A stretch of 64,000 nt of DNA, taken from Pseudomonas fluorescens. Its GTDB lineage: Bacteria > Pseudomonadota > Gammaproteobacteria > Pseudomonadales > Pseudomonadaceae. Of this stretch, positions 1-8,309 are shown piece by piece. Both the position numbers and the translations under genes were made by a program. The stretch spans positions 34,902 through 98,901 of the forward strand of contig NZ_CABVHY010000027.1 of assembly GCF_902497875.1 (NCBI RefSeq), read 5' to 3'. The notes beneath the pieces were generated by a model. It searched no databases. It was not told the origin of the DNA and saw only the letters and a program-made list of their open reading frames with translations. Position 1 is the stretch's first letter; each line of letters opens with the position of its first letter.

Positions 1-282
1 GTAACGACGCTGGGCAGGACTGAAGAAACCCGGCAACGTCAGACAGGTCAGCCCTTCGAACAGCACCGCAAGATCCCAGAGCATGGCGTCCGCACCGTTC
101 TCCAGTATCAGCGCGACAACACCCACCCGTTCATCGCGCAGCCGCTGCTGCCGATAGACCACTTCGGCATACAGCGTGGCGTAGTCCAGCTGCAATTTAT
201 CACCCCATATTGCCAGGGCATTGGTCTTTTGTTCGGCATGCTTGCGCAATGCTTGTTGGAATCGCAGCACTTCAGGCGACAT
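1..282 (-). CDS. AMP-binding (acyl-CoA synthetase-like) enzyme, N-terminal part
   Basis: The 5' 94 codons of a minus-strand gene that runs off the left edge. The product starts MSPEVLRFQQALRKHAEQKT and continues through a WGDKLQLDYATLYAEV segment and an RVGVVALILENGADAMLWDLA segment. This matches the N-terminal subdomain of adenylate-forming enzymes, where a substrate-pocket 'name, address, call by name' layout precedes the P-loop. The P-loop and the A8/A10 motifs lie outside the window, so the substrate cannot be judged. The start ATG overlaps the 3' end of the hemolysin-family gene by 11 bases, so the two are almost certainly cotranscribed and translationally coupled. Confidence 0.75.
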   Translation of the reverse strand, partial: MSPEVLRFQQALRKHAEQKTNALAIWGDKLQLDYATLYAEVVYRQQRLRDERVGVVALILENGADAMLWDLAVLFEGLTCLTLPGFFSPAQRRY

Positions 283-949
283 GACTGGTTTCCTCGATCG
301 ACGACGGCAAACCGAGGCGGTTGAACATCCCCATGTTGCGCAAGTGAATGAAGCCGGCGCGAATATTGCCCACATGCACGGACGGCCGACTCTCGTAGTA
401 ACTGCCCCAGGCGTGTCGATCCTCTCCCAGGCGCTGTGGATCGGCGACGCACAACGTCACGGGGCGCAATCCCAGGCGATGGAAGCTGTTGAGCAAACCG
501 ATGCTGCCGGTGAACGCCACCCACTCAAGCCCCCCCATCGCCAGCACATAGGTCATGGCGACGATGCTCAGGCGAGCGCTGCCGGTATCGATGGCGGCAA
601 GATTGCCAACCTCGACAATGCCCGCACGGTCAACCGGGCGATCTGCAGCCGCACAGATCTGCGGTTCGATAGGATCGTCCAGGTAGCGCTCGAGAAACAT
701 TGGCCCAGCGCTGGCCAACCGCACACCGGCCACCGCATTGAGCCTGCCCGCTGCGTTGTTGAGCCCGAACAGTTCAGGCATGAAATGGCGTATCTCGGCG
801 CCATGGGCCTGGCGAAATCGCTGCTGAACAAAGGTTTCGAATACCGGACGCGACTCATCATCGGGCAATGCCCTGAGCAGGCTCATGGCGGGTGTCTCGG
901 CATTGCCGAAACGCAGGGGTAAGCGGATGTTCCAGTCGAAACCGGGCAT
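272..949 (-). CDS. Thermostable hemolysin family protein
   Basis: A 225-aa protein resembling the thermostable hemolysin (delta-VPH-like) family, which has an acyltransferase-like fold rather than a pore-forming one. It shows the conserved opening (MPGFDWNIRLPLRFG), an ETFVQQRFRQAHGAEIRHFMP block, the RLASAGPMFLERYLD block, and the AIDTGSARLSIVAMTYVLA central block. No signal peptide is visible. I placed the start at 949 rather than the longer ATG at 967 because GGGAGGAG lies 8 bases before it. It is followed with an 11-base overlap by an AMP-binding enzyme, the usual partner of this family in pseudomonads, which suggests an acyl-transfer or lipid role. Real hemolytic activity is not implied. 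Confidence 0.8.
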   Translation of the reverse strand: MPGFDWNIRLPLRFGNAETPAMSLLRALPDDESRPVFETFVQQRFRQAHGAEIRHFMPELFGLNNAAGRLNAVAGVRLASAGPMFLERYLDDPIEPQICAAADRPVDRAGIVEVGNLAAIDTGSARLSIVAMTYVLAMGGLEWVAFTGSIGLLNSFHRLGLRPVTLCVADPQRLGEDRHAWGSYYESRPSVHVGNIRAGFIHLRNMGMFNRLGLPSSIEETSHVA

Positions 950-1114
950 TGGAAGAACTCCTCCCATGAATAATCGTGGGTGGAGTATCTGTGGCGATTC
1001 TTAACGGAATCTGAAGGTGTATCTGGATGAGGGATGAGCGGTCTTCAGATTGTCTTAAGTCTGCCAAGCCAAGGTGTCGCAGACCACAAGCCGAGACACC
1101 CACGAGGTCCATTC

Positions 1115-1657
1115 ATGAATCCCGATTTATTGCCGCGCTATGCAAGACTATCAATTACCCTGCACTGGCTGATGCTGGCGCTGTTTGTCGGCGTCTACGG
1201 CTGTATTGAGATCAAAGGACTGCTACCGCGAGGCCATGCATTGAAGGCTCCACTGCTGGGTGCCCATGCCCTGTTCGGCATGGCGATTTTTGCCTTGGTC
1301 TGGGTCCGCTTGCTGGGCCGTTTGAAACAACGCCCGCCGATCTTGCCGCAACCACCTGCCTGGCAGACCGCACTGGCACGCCTGACCCACCTGGCGCTGT
1401 ACGTGCTGATGATCGTCACACCGATACTGGCTTGGTTGATGCTCAGTGCAGCGGGTAAACCGGTTCCCTGGTTCGGGTTCTCCCTGCCCTCGCCGATTGC
1501 TCTGGATTCTGCAATGGCCAAGCAATTCAAAGAGTGGCATGAGTTGATGGGCAGTGCCGGGTACTGGCTGATCGGAATACATGCTGGCGCGGGGCTTTAT
1601 CATCATTACTGGGTGGGCGATAACGCCCTTGCGCGGATATTGCCCAAACGTCTCTAG
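1115..1657 (+). CDS. Cytochrome b561
   Basis: A 180-aa four-helix inner-membrane protein of the bacterial cytochrome b561 family, a di-heme b-type electron carrier thought to move electrons between quinol and periplasmic or reactive-oxygen acceptors. Candidate heme-ligand histidines sit in ITLHWL (residue 17), GAHALF (about 51), EWHELMG and IGIHAGAGLYHHYW. Length and helix spacing are normal for the family. The ATG at 1115 follows a CACGAGG ribosome-binding site; the longer in-frame start at 1034 would add an unlikely hydrophilic leader. The gene stands alone and is convergent with the DUF1428 gene, with a hairpin between them. Confidence 0.9.
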   Translation: MNPDLLPRYARLSITLHWLMLALFVGVYGCIEIKGLLPRGHALKAPLLGAHALFGMAIFALVWVRLLGRLKQRPPILPQPPAWQTALARLTHLALYVLMIVTPILAWLMLSAAGKPVPWFGFSLPSPIALDSAMAKQFKEWHELMGSAGYWLIGIHAGAGLYHHYWVGDNALARILPKRL

Positions 1658-1664
1658 CCTTGCC

Positions 1665-1701
1665 CCGATCTCGCTCCACCTCCCACGTGGAACGAGATCG
1701 G
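1665..1701. terminator. Hairpin between convergent genes
   Basis: A 14-bp inverted repeat (CCGATCTCGCTCCA, then TGGAACGAGATCGG, one mismatch) separated by 9 bases lies between the ends of cytochrome b561 and the DUF1428 gene. Position and symmetry suit a bidirectional terminator, but there is no clear T-run on either side. Confidence 0.5.
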
Positions 1702-1711
1702 AGTGCGACGC

Positions 1712-2065
1712 CTAAGCGCTCACGATCATCTCGAAGCCGCCGAAAATCATCCGCTGCCCATCGAAGGGCATGGGATTGACGTCCGGTTGGATCCGGGGGT
1801 CGGCCATGACCTTCTGCATACCCGCGTCGCGCGTCTGGCGGGACGGCCAGATGATCCACGAAAAGACCACGGTTTCGTCGTCCTTGACTTTCACCGCCAT
1901 CGGGAATGAGGTCAGCTTGCCTTCGGGCACGTCGTCGCCCCAGCACTCGGCGACACTCAATGCGCCGTACTCTTTGAAGATCGCCGCAGCGGACTCGGCA
2001 TGCTGCTTGAACTTTTCGCGGTTGGCGGTAGGCACGGCGGCAACAAAACCATCGACATAGGACAT
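1712..2065 (-). CDS. DUF1428 family protein (YbaA-like)
   Basis: A 117-aa cytosolic protein of the DUF1428 family, which has a ferredoxin-like alpha/beta-barrel fold related to small stress-response monooxygenases; its function is not established. The family features visible are the opening YVDGFVAAVP, the AECWGDDVPEGK block, the ETVVFSWIIWPSR strand and the MPFDGQRMIFGGFEMI C-terminus. The start at 2065 is supported by CAGGAG eight bases upstream. A TTG six bases earlier is possible but not needed. It is monocistronic and convergent with cytochrome b561. Confidence 0.9.
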   Translation of the reverse strand: MSYVDGFVAAVPTANREKFKQHAESAAAIFKEYGALSVAECWGDDVPEGKLTSFPMAVKVKDDETVVFSWIIWPSRQTRDAGMQKVMADPRIQPDVNPMPFDGQRMIFGGFEMIVSA

Positions 2066-2379
2066 GATCAATCTCCTGCCTGGGTTGCGTGAAAAGCTGC
2101 AATCGAACTTGGGCGGATCGCTTCGTCGATTGCAGTTCGTTCGGCCTTTTAGTCGATCCGGTAGACGTCATATCGACATGAAAAATCGATCAAGCCGACC
2201 GACGGCCATTTCCGCTAAATCAGAATGATCCGACGATTGATGTCTATGCTGAAGCGTCTGACGTCAGGGGACTACAGCGCTGCAACCAATGAAGGCTGCT
2301 ATTGCCAAAGAACTTGAGCAACAGCTTGACCACGGTTGGATAGCGGCAGTAACCCCACTGCAACAAACAGGAGGGAATC
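2066..2379. other. Intergenic region with a 10-bp-stem hairpin
   Basis: A divergent control region between the DUF1428 gene and the PfpI-family gene. It holds a perfect inverted repeat, CTGCAATCGA at 2097-2106 and TCGATTGCAG at 2126-2135. Its position in the leader of the DUF1428 gene suggests an operator or transcript hairpin. The short ORF at 2289-2483 overlaps the next gene in another frame and has no family resemblance, so it is not called. Confidence 0.4.
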
Positions 2380-3060
2380 ATGAGCAAGAAAATTCTGGTG
2401 GTAGTGACCAGCGTCGAGAAATACCCGAGCCTGCACCGCGCGACCGGTTTGTGGCTCGGCGAGGCGGTACACTTTGTCGATAAAGTCCAGGCCGCCGGTT
2501 ACGCGGTCGACTATGTCAGCCCTCAGGGCGGCTACACCCCCATTGATCCCCACAGCCTGTCCATGGCGCAACCGATCGACTGGGAGTGGTATCACGACAA
2601 GGCGTTCATGAACCGACTGGGCACGACGCTCAAGCCGAGCGAGGTCAATGCCGATGACTATGTCGCTATCTACTATGCCGGTGGCCATGGCGTAATGTGG
2701 GATTTCCCCGGGAACACCGAACTGCAGGCCGTGAGCCGAAAAATCTACGAAAGTGGCGGCGTGGTTTCCTCGGTTTGCCACGGCGCCGTGGGCTTACTCA
2801 ACATCAAACTGTCTGACGGATCCTTGCTGATCAAGGACAAGCAGGTCACCGGTTTTTCCAACGAGGAAGAAAAAATCGCCGAACTGGATAAACACGTGCC
2901 CTTCCTCACCGAGTATGAATTGGTTGCCCGTGGCGGCGTGTACAAAAAGGCCGACGATCCCTGGGTTCCGTTTGCGATTGCCGATGAACGGGTGGTCACT
3001 GGCCAGAACCCTGCTTCGGGTGGTTCTGTCGCCGACCTGGTGCTGGCAGCCCTGAAATAG
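2380..3060 (+). CDS. DJ-1/PfpI family protein (Hsp31/glyoxalase III-like)
   Basis: A 226-aa protein of the type 1 glutamine amidotransferase-like DJ-1/PfpI superfamily, in the larger Hsp31/HchA-like branch. The nucleophile elbow is VSSVCHGAVG (Cys near residue 131) with the following histidine. A conserved glutamate sits in LWLGEAVHF and the AGGHGVMWDFP segment is the usual oxyanion-side loop. Members act as glyoxalase III or deglycase-type methylglyoxal detoxifiers or as chaperones; which applies here cannot be told from sequence. A strong GGAGGGA ribosome-binding site precedes the ATG. It is transcribed alone. Confidence 0.88.
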   Translation: MSKKILVVVTSVEKYPSLHRATGLWLGEAVHFVDKVQAAGYAVDYVSPQGGYTPIDPHSLSMAQPIDWEWYHDKAFMNRLGTTLKPSEVNADDYVAIYYAGGHGVMWDFPGNTELQAVSRKIYESGGVVSSVCHGAVGLLNIKLSDGSLLIKDKQVTGFSNEEEKIAELDKHVPFLTEYELVARGGVYKKADDPWVPFAIADERVVTGQNPASGGSVADLVLAALK

Positions 3061-3077
3061 ACCTTCAACCAAGGGGA

Positions 3078-3117
3078 AATCCAGAGTGTCCAGGTGAGTT
3101 GAAGGACATTCTGGATT
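3078..3117. terminator. Bidirectional terminator
   Basis: AAATCCAGAGTGTCC at 3077-3091 pairs with GGACATTCTGGATTT at 3104-3118 with one mismatch and a 12-base loop. A-rich and T-rich flanks fit termination on both strands. It separates the convergent PfpI-family and DUF427 genes. Confidence 0.7.
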
Positions 3118-3159
3118 TTGCCGATAAGGGGAGCTTCTTTATCTCCTGAAAAACGACAA

Positions 3160-3528
3160 TCAAACCTCGGCGTCGAGGAGTTCGAACTGCACTTGATCGG
3201 GATAGAACGCCAGGTATCCGCGAATCTGTTCCACCGACACCTTGGGGTCCTCATAACTCCATACCGCGTTGGCGCCTTCATGCCCCGGGACTTGCAGACT
3301 GAAATAGCTGGCATCGCCCTTGTAGGGGCAATAGCTGGTGTGATCGGTGCGGGCGAAGTACTTTTCTTCGATGTCCTCCCGCGGGACGTAGTACACCGGA
3401 GGGTAATTGGTCTCAAGCAACACCAGCGCCCGTGCGGACGCGGCCACCTGGATACCGTGAAACTTCACCAGCAGGCAGCCGGGCTGCTCGGCGATGGTGA
3501 TAACAGGACTGGGACCTGAGCTTTTCAT
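3160..3528 (-). CDS. DUF427 domain-containing protein
   Basis: A 122-aa single-domain DUF427 protein. The family signature is present: the YVPREDI segment, then the TSYCPYKGDASYFSL motif with its conserved cysteine, and the VWSYEDPKVSVEQIRGYLAFYPD C-terminal block. The fold is a small beta-barrel and the family is of unknown function. The ATG follows a weak GGAACG site. The gene is convergent with the PfpI-family gene and lies about 250 bases from the divergent methyltransferase. Confidence 0.9.
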   Translation of the reverse strand: MKSSGPSPVITIAEQPGCLLVKFHGIQVAASARALVLLETNYPPVYYVPREDIEEKYFARTDHTSYCPYKGDASYFSLQVPGHEGANAVWSYEDPKVSVEQIRGYLAFYPDQVQFELLDAEV

Positions 3529-3778
3529 GGAATACGTTCCTCATGACGGTGATGGACCTGTAGGCAAGGATTGCCCACGACGGGATGCGCAGCAGCCCTG
3601 AAACCTGAGACTACGATCTATCAGGTATAACCCAGGTTTCGCAATCACAACGGCTTCGCAGCCGAACGGGACGATGCGGCGTTCCGACAAGCTCCCTTGC
3701 CTCCTTTTTCCCTTGTAGGGGCTCTGGCACTGCAATTGTGTTTAAAATGCCGCCCCTTCAAATTGCCGACCTTGCCCG

Positions 3779-4720
3779 ATGACTCCTGACGCCCTTTGCA
3801 CCCTGCATCACCATTTGCTGACGGCCCTGGCATCTGCCCCGGAAGAAACCCGTCGCCTGTTCCATGGTCGGGGCCGGTGCTGGCCGGGGCTGGAACAACT
3901 GACTGTCGACTGGATGCAGGGCGTGGTCCTGGTCTCGCTGTTCAAGGAGCCTGAGCAGGCCCAGCTGGAGGCATTGAAGCAGTTGCTGATGGAGATCACG
4001 GCGTCACCTGAGTGGCATACGTCCGGTGCTCACAGGTTACTGCTGCAACACCGCTACCTGCCGCAAAGCACCACCGAATGGCTGTTGGGAGAGGCTATCG
4101 AGGAGTGGACACTTACCGAGGGCGGCCTGCGTTATCGGGTGGACCTGGGCAAGAAACAGAACAACGGCCTGTTTCTCGACATGCGTTACGGCCGCAATTG
4201 GGTGCGGGCCAATGCCCAGGGCAAGCGTGTGTTGAATCTGTTCGCCTATACCTGCGGGTTTTCGGTGGCCGCCATCGCCGGCGGCGCGGAGCATGTGGTC
4301 AATCTGGACATGTCCCGCGCGGCCCTGAGCCGTGGGCGCGACAATCACCGGCTCAACGGCCACGACCTGAGCAAGGTGAGTTTTCTCGGCCACGACCTGT
4401 TCAAGTCCTGGGGCAAGGTGATCAACACCGGACCTTACGACCTGGTGATCATCGACCCACCGTCCTTCCAGAAAGGCAGCTTTCTGCTGACCAAGGACTA
4501 CCAGCGTGTATTGCGCCGCCTGCCGGAACTGCTCAGCAGCCAGGGCTCCGTACTGGCCTGTATGAACGACCCGGCCATAGGCCCGGATTTCCTCATCGAC
4601 GGCGTCACCCGCGAAGCCCCGAGCCTGCGCTTTGAACAGCGCCTGGAAAACCCGCCGGAATTTGCCGATGCCGACGCTGACAGCGGCTTGAAGGCATTGG
4701 TGTTCAAGCAAGGTGAATGA
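3779..4720 (+). CDS. Class I SAM-dependent methyltransferase (RlmI/RlmL-like)
   Basis: A 313-aa predicted RNA methyltransferase. An N-terminal region of about 110 residues precedes the Rossmann core, which begins at GLFLDMRYGRNWVR. Motif I is VLNLFAYTCGFSVAAIAGGA, the acidic ribose-binding residue is in VVNLDMS, and the catalytic-loop motif IV is the DPPSF variant in LVIIDPPSFQKG. This set is typical of the RlmI/RlmL C-terminal domain that forms m5C or m2G in 23S rRNA. The PUA domain of RlmI is absent, so the exact target is uncertain. It is monocistronic, with its stop 55 bases from the end of the convergent permease gene. Confidence 0.85.
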   Translation: MTPDALCTLHHHLLTALASAPEETRRLFHGRGRCWPGLEQLTVDWMQGVVLVSLFKEPEQAQLEALKQLLMEITASPEWHTSGAHRLLLQHRYLPQSTTEWLLGEAIEEWTLTEGGLRYRVDLGKKQNNGLFLDMRYGRNWVRANAQGKRVLNLFAYTCGFSVAAIAGGAEHVVNLDMSRAALSRGRDNHRLNGHDLSKVSFLGHDLFKSWGKVINTGPYDLVIIDPPSFQKGSFLLTKDYQRVLRRLPELLSSQGSVLACMNDPAIGPDFLIDGVTREAPSLRFEQRLENPPEFADADADSGLKALVFKQGE

Positions 4721-4775
4721 CCGCTGTTTTCAGCCAGAAGCGGAGGTTGGAGTTGCCAAGTCCGCTTCGTCAGGC

Positions 4776-6179
4776 CTATGAACTGCGTTCAACCGACACG
4801 GCAAGGGCTGATGTCCGGGCCAGCAGGTAATAGAGGATACCCGGCACCACCAGACCCACGATCCAGGAAATATCCACGCCGCCGAGCTGCGCGACCATCG
4901 GCCCGGAGTAGAACTTGGTGTCGACAAACGGCAGCTGGATCAACACCCCCATGACATACACGCTGATCCCCAACATGTTCCAGCGGCCGTAGCGACCCGC
5001 CGGGTCGGACAACGCCGGGATGTCATAACGCTCCTTGTTGATGAAGTAATAATCCACAAGGTTGATCGCGCTCCAGGGTGTGAAGAACGTCAGCAAAAAC
5101 AGAATGAAGTACTTGAACGTCGTGAGAAACGAGTGCTGACCCAGCAGTGCGAGCGTGGTGGACGCCGCGACAATCCCCAGCACAAACAGCATGCGCTGCC
5201 CGGCGGATATCTCCAGGCGACTACGGAAGCCACTGATAATGGTGGCAACGCACATAAAGCTGCCATAGGCGTTGAGGGTGGACACCGTGACCTTGCCGAA
5301 CACCACGCTCAAGTACAGCAGGGAAGCCATCACCCCGGTACTGCCCAAGCCGACAATGGTGGCCACCTCGTGACCGCGGAAATTAGCGCCCGCCAAAGCT
5401 GCGGCGAACACCCCCAGTACCATGGAAGCCTGGGCGCCCAGCACCGTACCCAGGCCGACCGCCGCAAACGTCTTCCAGGACGAGGTCTTGCTCGGCAGGT
5501 AGCGTGAGTAGTCGGCCACATAGGGGCCAAAGGCGATCTGCCAGGACGCGGAAAGGGACACCGCCAGCAGGAAGGTGCTCCAGCCGAAGTGACGGTTTTC
5601 CAGCAACAGCCCGATATCGTTGAGTGTCATCAGCCGGGTGAACAGATAGGCGAAGGCAATGATCCCCAGCACGCTGGCTACCCTTCCGACCAGGTGGATG
5701 ACCCGATACCCGAAGATGGTCAGAAACGCGATGCAGGAGGCGAAAATCAGGATACCGGCGCTGTCGCTGACATCGATCAACTGAGCAATGGCCTGCCCCG
5801 ACAGTACCGCGCCGGTGGCGCTGAAGCCGAGATACATCAGGCACACCAGCACAATCGGGATGGCCGCCCCATAGACGCCGAACTGCACGCGACTGGAGAT
5901 CATCTGCGGCAGCCCGAGTTTCGGCCCTTGCGCAGCGTGCAGGGCAACTACCGCACCGCCGAGCAGCTGGCCGATCAGCAAGCCAATGAGTGACCAGAAC
6001 ACATCGCCGCCCAGCACCACGGCCAAGGCACCGGTGACGATCGCGGTGATCTGCAAGTTGGCGCCGAGCCACAGGGTGAACTGGCTGTAGAGGCTGCCAT
6101 GACGCTCGGCCTCGGGAATGTAATCGATCGAACGCGTCTCGATCAGGGGGTTTCGCTGATTATCGCTGACCTTGGTCAT
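4776..6179 (-). CDS. NCS1-family permease (cytosine permease-like)
   Basis: A 467-aa inner-membrane carrier with about 12 hydrophobic segments, of the nucleobase:cation symporter-1 family (CodB/PucI-like). The visible features are the N-terminal SQFTLWLGANLQITAIVTGAL helix, the LHAAQGPKLGLPQMISSRVQFG loop that lines the substrate site, and the GPYVADYSRYLP segment. Likely substrates are cytosine, purines, hydantoins or related nitrogen heterocycles. The gene directly follows the amidohydrolase lipoprotein on the same strand, separated by a REPIN, suggesting uptake of a compound processed there. A second, related permease lies at 52606-54021. Confidence 0.9.
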   Translation of the reverse strand: MTKVSDNQRNPLIETRSIDYIPEAERHGSLYSQFTLWLGANLQITAIVTGALAVVLGGDVFWSLIGLLIGQLLGGAVVALHAAQGPKLGLPQMISSRVQFGVYGAAIPIVLVCLMYLGFSATGAVLSGQAIAQLIDVSDSAGILIFASCIAFLTIFGYRVIHLVGRVASVLGIIAFAYLFTRLMTLNDIGLLLENRHFGWSTFLLAVSLSASWQIAFGPYVADYSRYLPSKTSSWKTFAAVGLGTVLGAQASMVLGVFAAALAGANFRGHEVATIVGLGSTGVMASLLYLSVVFGKVTVSTLNAYGSFMCVATIISGFRSRLEISAGQRMLFVLGIVAASTTLALLGQHSFLTTFKYFILFLLTFFTPWSAINLVDYYFINKERYDIPALSDPAGRYGRWNMLGISVYVMGVLIQLPFVDTKFYSGPMVAQLGGVDISWIVGLVVPGILYYLLARTSALAVSVERSS

Positions 6180-6217
6180 TGTTGTTTTTCTCTTCTTATG
6201 GGCAGACGCATGGCAGT

Positions 6218-6315
6218 GTAGGAGCGAGCTTGCTCGCGATGGACGTTAACGAAAACGCGGGCTTTCTGAATGAACGCGCTGCCCTTGAGTCCATCGCGAG
6301 CAAGCTCGCTCCTAC
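6218..6315. repeat. REPIN (GAGCGAGCTTGCTCGCGATGG type)
   Basis: Two 26-bp REP sequences in inverted orientation at 6218-6243 and 6290-6315, perfectly complementary, with a 46-base spacer. This is the standard pseudomonad REP doublet, mobilised in trans by RAYT transposases; none is encoded in the window. It sits between the amidohydrolase and permease genes and could act as a processing or attenuation hairpin in their transcript. Confidence 0.9.
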
Positions 6316-6342
6316 AGTGGCATTGGGGCAAATGGTGTTTTT

Positions 6343-8202
6343 TTATTGTCCAGTCACTGCTACTCGAGCCGGCCGCTGCTCAAGACCCTCGAACGGCGCC
6401 TTGGCCCACACGACCTTGCCACCGACCACCGTCAGCAGCACATCATTTCGACCTAACTCATCCTCGGGAACCTGCATGAAGTTCTTGTCCAGGACGATCA
6501 GGTCGGCGAACTTGCCGACTTCGACCGAGCCGACAACGGCGTCCAGTTTCAGCTGCTCGGCGGCGTTCAGGGTGATGGCGCGCAACACGTCAGTACGCGA
6601 CAGCGCCGGGTCGGCATTCAGCCTGCCCGCATACTTGGGGCCATAGCTGTGCGGGTTCAGCGGATCGCCTGAGCGAGTGACACCAATCTTCAGCGCCAGG
6701 AATTCATCGAGCGGGTCGACCGGCCAGTCGCTGCCGTACGCAACGCGGCCGCCAGCACGGCTGATGCTGCCCGACGGCTCCATACGGGCAAAACGTTCGG
6801 CACCGAGATGATCGCTGGTGCCATCGATCGTCGACGGCGCCTGCTGAGCCCACTGGAAGGACATGTTGGCGGTCACGTCGAGCGCCTTGAAGCGCGCATA
6901 GTCGGCGGGGTCCACCGACTCGGCGTGAGTAATGGCCGGGCGAAAACCATTGCCAGGCAGTTGCTGGCGCACGTATTCGATGCCGTTCAGTGAGTCACGC
7001 ACTGCTCGGTCTCCGGTGGCGTGAAGGTGCGGGTCGAGGCCGGCCTGCACCGCTTGCAACAACAGCGGCTTGAGCACCTGCGGCGGGAAGTACAACTCAC
7101 CGGCATTCTTGCCAGGCGTCCACTTGGGCGCGGTATCGGTGCCGGCATTGCGCAGGTACGGCGTCAACATTGCCCCGGTGTCCGCCGGAGCGTTGATGAT
7201 GCCGTCCATGAACAATTTAACGTGGCGCATGCTCACACCCGGCGCAGCTTTGGCTTCACCCTGGTCGTAGGTAGTGGCCAGTGCCTTGGCCTCGGCGATG
7301 GTTTTCGCCGGGTCGGCAGCAGCGGCGGCAGGGTCCAGTTTGATTGCCAGCAAGGCCCGGGCGGTCAGCTCGCCCGACTGCTGCAGGCTGGTAAACGCTT
7401 TGCCATTTTCAGGCCCCGACAAGGCATCGAAGAAGCTGGTGATGCCTTGCTGGCGCATGGCGTCGAGCGCCGCGCGGGTCTGGTTGAGTTTTTCCGCGTC
7501 GCTGGCTGGCGGCACTACGGCGGCCATGGCATCGGCAGCCCCGTCTTCGCAGATGCCGGTCGGGTTGCCGGCGCTGTCGCGCACGTACTTGCCATCCCCT
7601 GGATTGGCCGTGTGCTTGTTGATGCCGGCAACCGCCAGGCCGCGAGAATTGCTCAGTACGGTATGGAAGTCAGTAGAACGGACCTGAATCGGGCGATCGG
7701 TCTTGAGCGCGTCCAGCGTCGATTTATCGGGATCGCCGTCAAGTCCGGTCATGCCCATTCGGTCCCAGCTGCCCACTTCAAGCCAGACATCGGGGCCCTG
7801 GCCCTTGTCGGCATCCAGACACGCCTGAATGGTTTCCTGGAAAACCTTGCGGGTCATCGTCTGGTATTTCAGGTCGCACAAGGTCATGGCGCGGCCGCCG
7901 TCTCCCGGGTGCATGTGAGCATCGACGAAGCCCGGCATCAACATGCGTCCCGCCAAATCGATCAGCTGAGTCTGCGTGCCGATGTACGAGGCCACTCCTT
8001 CATCGCTGCCGACATAAACGATCTTCCCACCGCTAACGGCGATCGCCTGCTGCACCGAATTCTTGCCATCGACTGTATAGACATAGCCGTTGCGCATCAC
8101 CATGTCGGCGGGAGTCGAAGCGGACGTCTGACACCCCACCAGCGCCATGCAGGAAAATGCCGTTGTCGTGGCAACGGCGATAAATAGCCTGGAAAATTTC
8201 AA
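6343..8202 (-). CDS. Amidohydrolase family 3 lipoprotein (YtcJ-like)
   Basis: A 619-aa predicted lipoprotein. The signal sequence ends in the lipobox LVGC at about residue 22. After it come the beta-sandwich strand MVMRNGYVYTVDG, the metal-site HxH in FVDAHMHPGDGG, later histidine motifs (LDPHLHATGDRAVRD, ITHAESVDP) and YGSDWPVDP, with the C-terminal strand FADLIVLDKNF. These define the amidohydrolase 3 family, which hydrolyses amides or cyclic amides. I chose the TTG at 8202, preceded by GAGGTGAGG, because the longer ORF to 8334 would bury the signal peptide. It lies upstream of a permease and beside a LuxR-type regulator. Confidence 0.87.
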   Translation of the reverse strand: MKFSRLFIAVATTTAFSCMALVGCQTSASTPADMVMRNGYVYTVDGKNSVQQAIAVSGGKIVYVGSDEGVASYIGTQTQLIDLAGRMLMPGFVDAHMHPGDGGRAMTLCDLKYQTMTRKVFQETIQACLDADKGQGPDVWLEVGSWDRMGMTGLDGDPDKSTLDALKTDRPIQVRSTDFHTVLSNSRGLAVAGINKHTANPGDGKYVRDSAGNPTGICEDGAADAMAAVVPPASDAEKLNQTRAALDAMRQQGITSFFDALSGPENGKAFTSLQQSGELTARALLAIKLDPAAAAADPAKTIAEAKALATTYDQGEAKAAPGVSMRHVKLFMDGIINAPADTGAMLTPYLRNAGTDTAPKWTPGKNAGELYFPPQVLKPLLLQAVQAGLDPHLHATGDRAVRDSLNGIEYVRQQLPGNGFRPAITHAESVDPADYARFKALDVTANMSFQWAQQAPSTIDGTSDHLGAERFARMEPSGSISRAGGRVAYGSDWPVDPLDEFLALKIGVTRSGDPLNPHSYGPKYAGRLNADPALSRTDVLRAITLNAAEQLKLDAVVGSVEVGKFADLIVLDKNFMQVPEDELGRNDVLLTVVGGKVVWAKAPFEGLEQRPARVAVTGQ

Positions 8203-8309
8203 ATGCCTCACCTCTATTTTTATAGTTTTGGAAGTGGCCCGAACAGACTGCCGTGCAACCCCGCGATATGCAGGGCACACGATATAGAGCGCAGGAGTTG
8301 TACGGACCT

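Noticed and set aside
272..967. Thermostable hemolysin as a virulence toxin
   Set aside because: The family name is historical; linkage to an acyl-activating enzyme and lack of a signal peptide point to an acyl-transfer role.
2289..2483. 64-aa ORF overlapping the PfpI-family gene
   Set aside because: Out of frame with a well-supported gene, no ribosome-binding site, no resemblance to a family.
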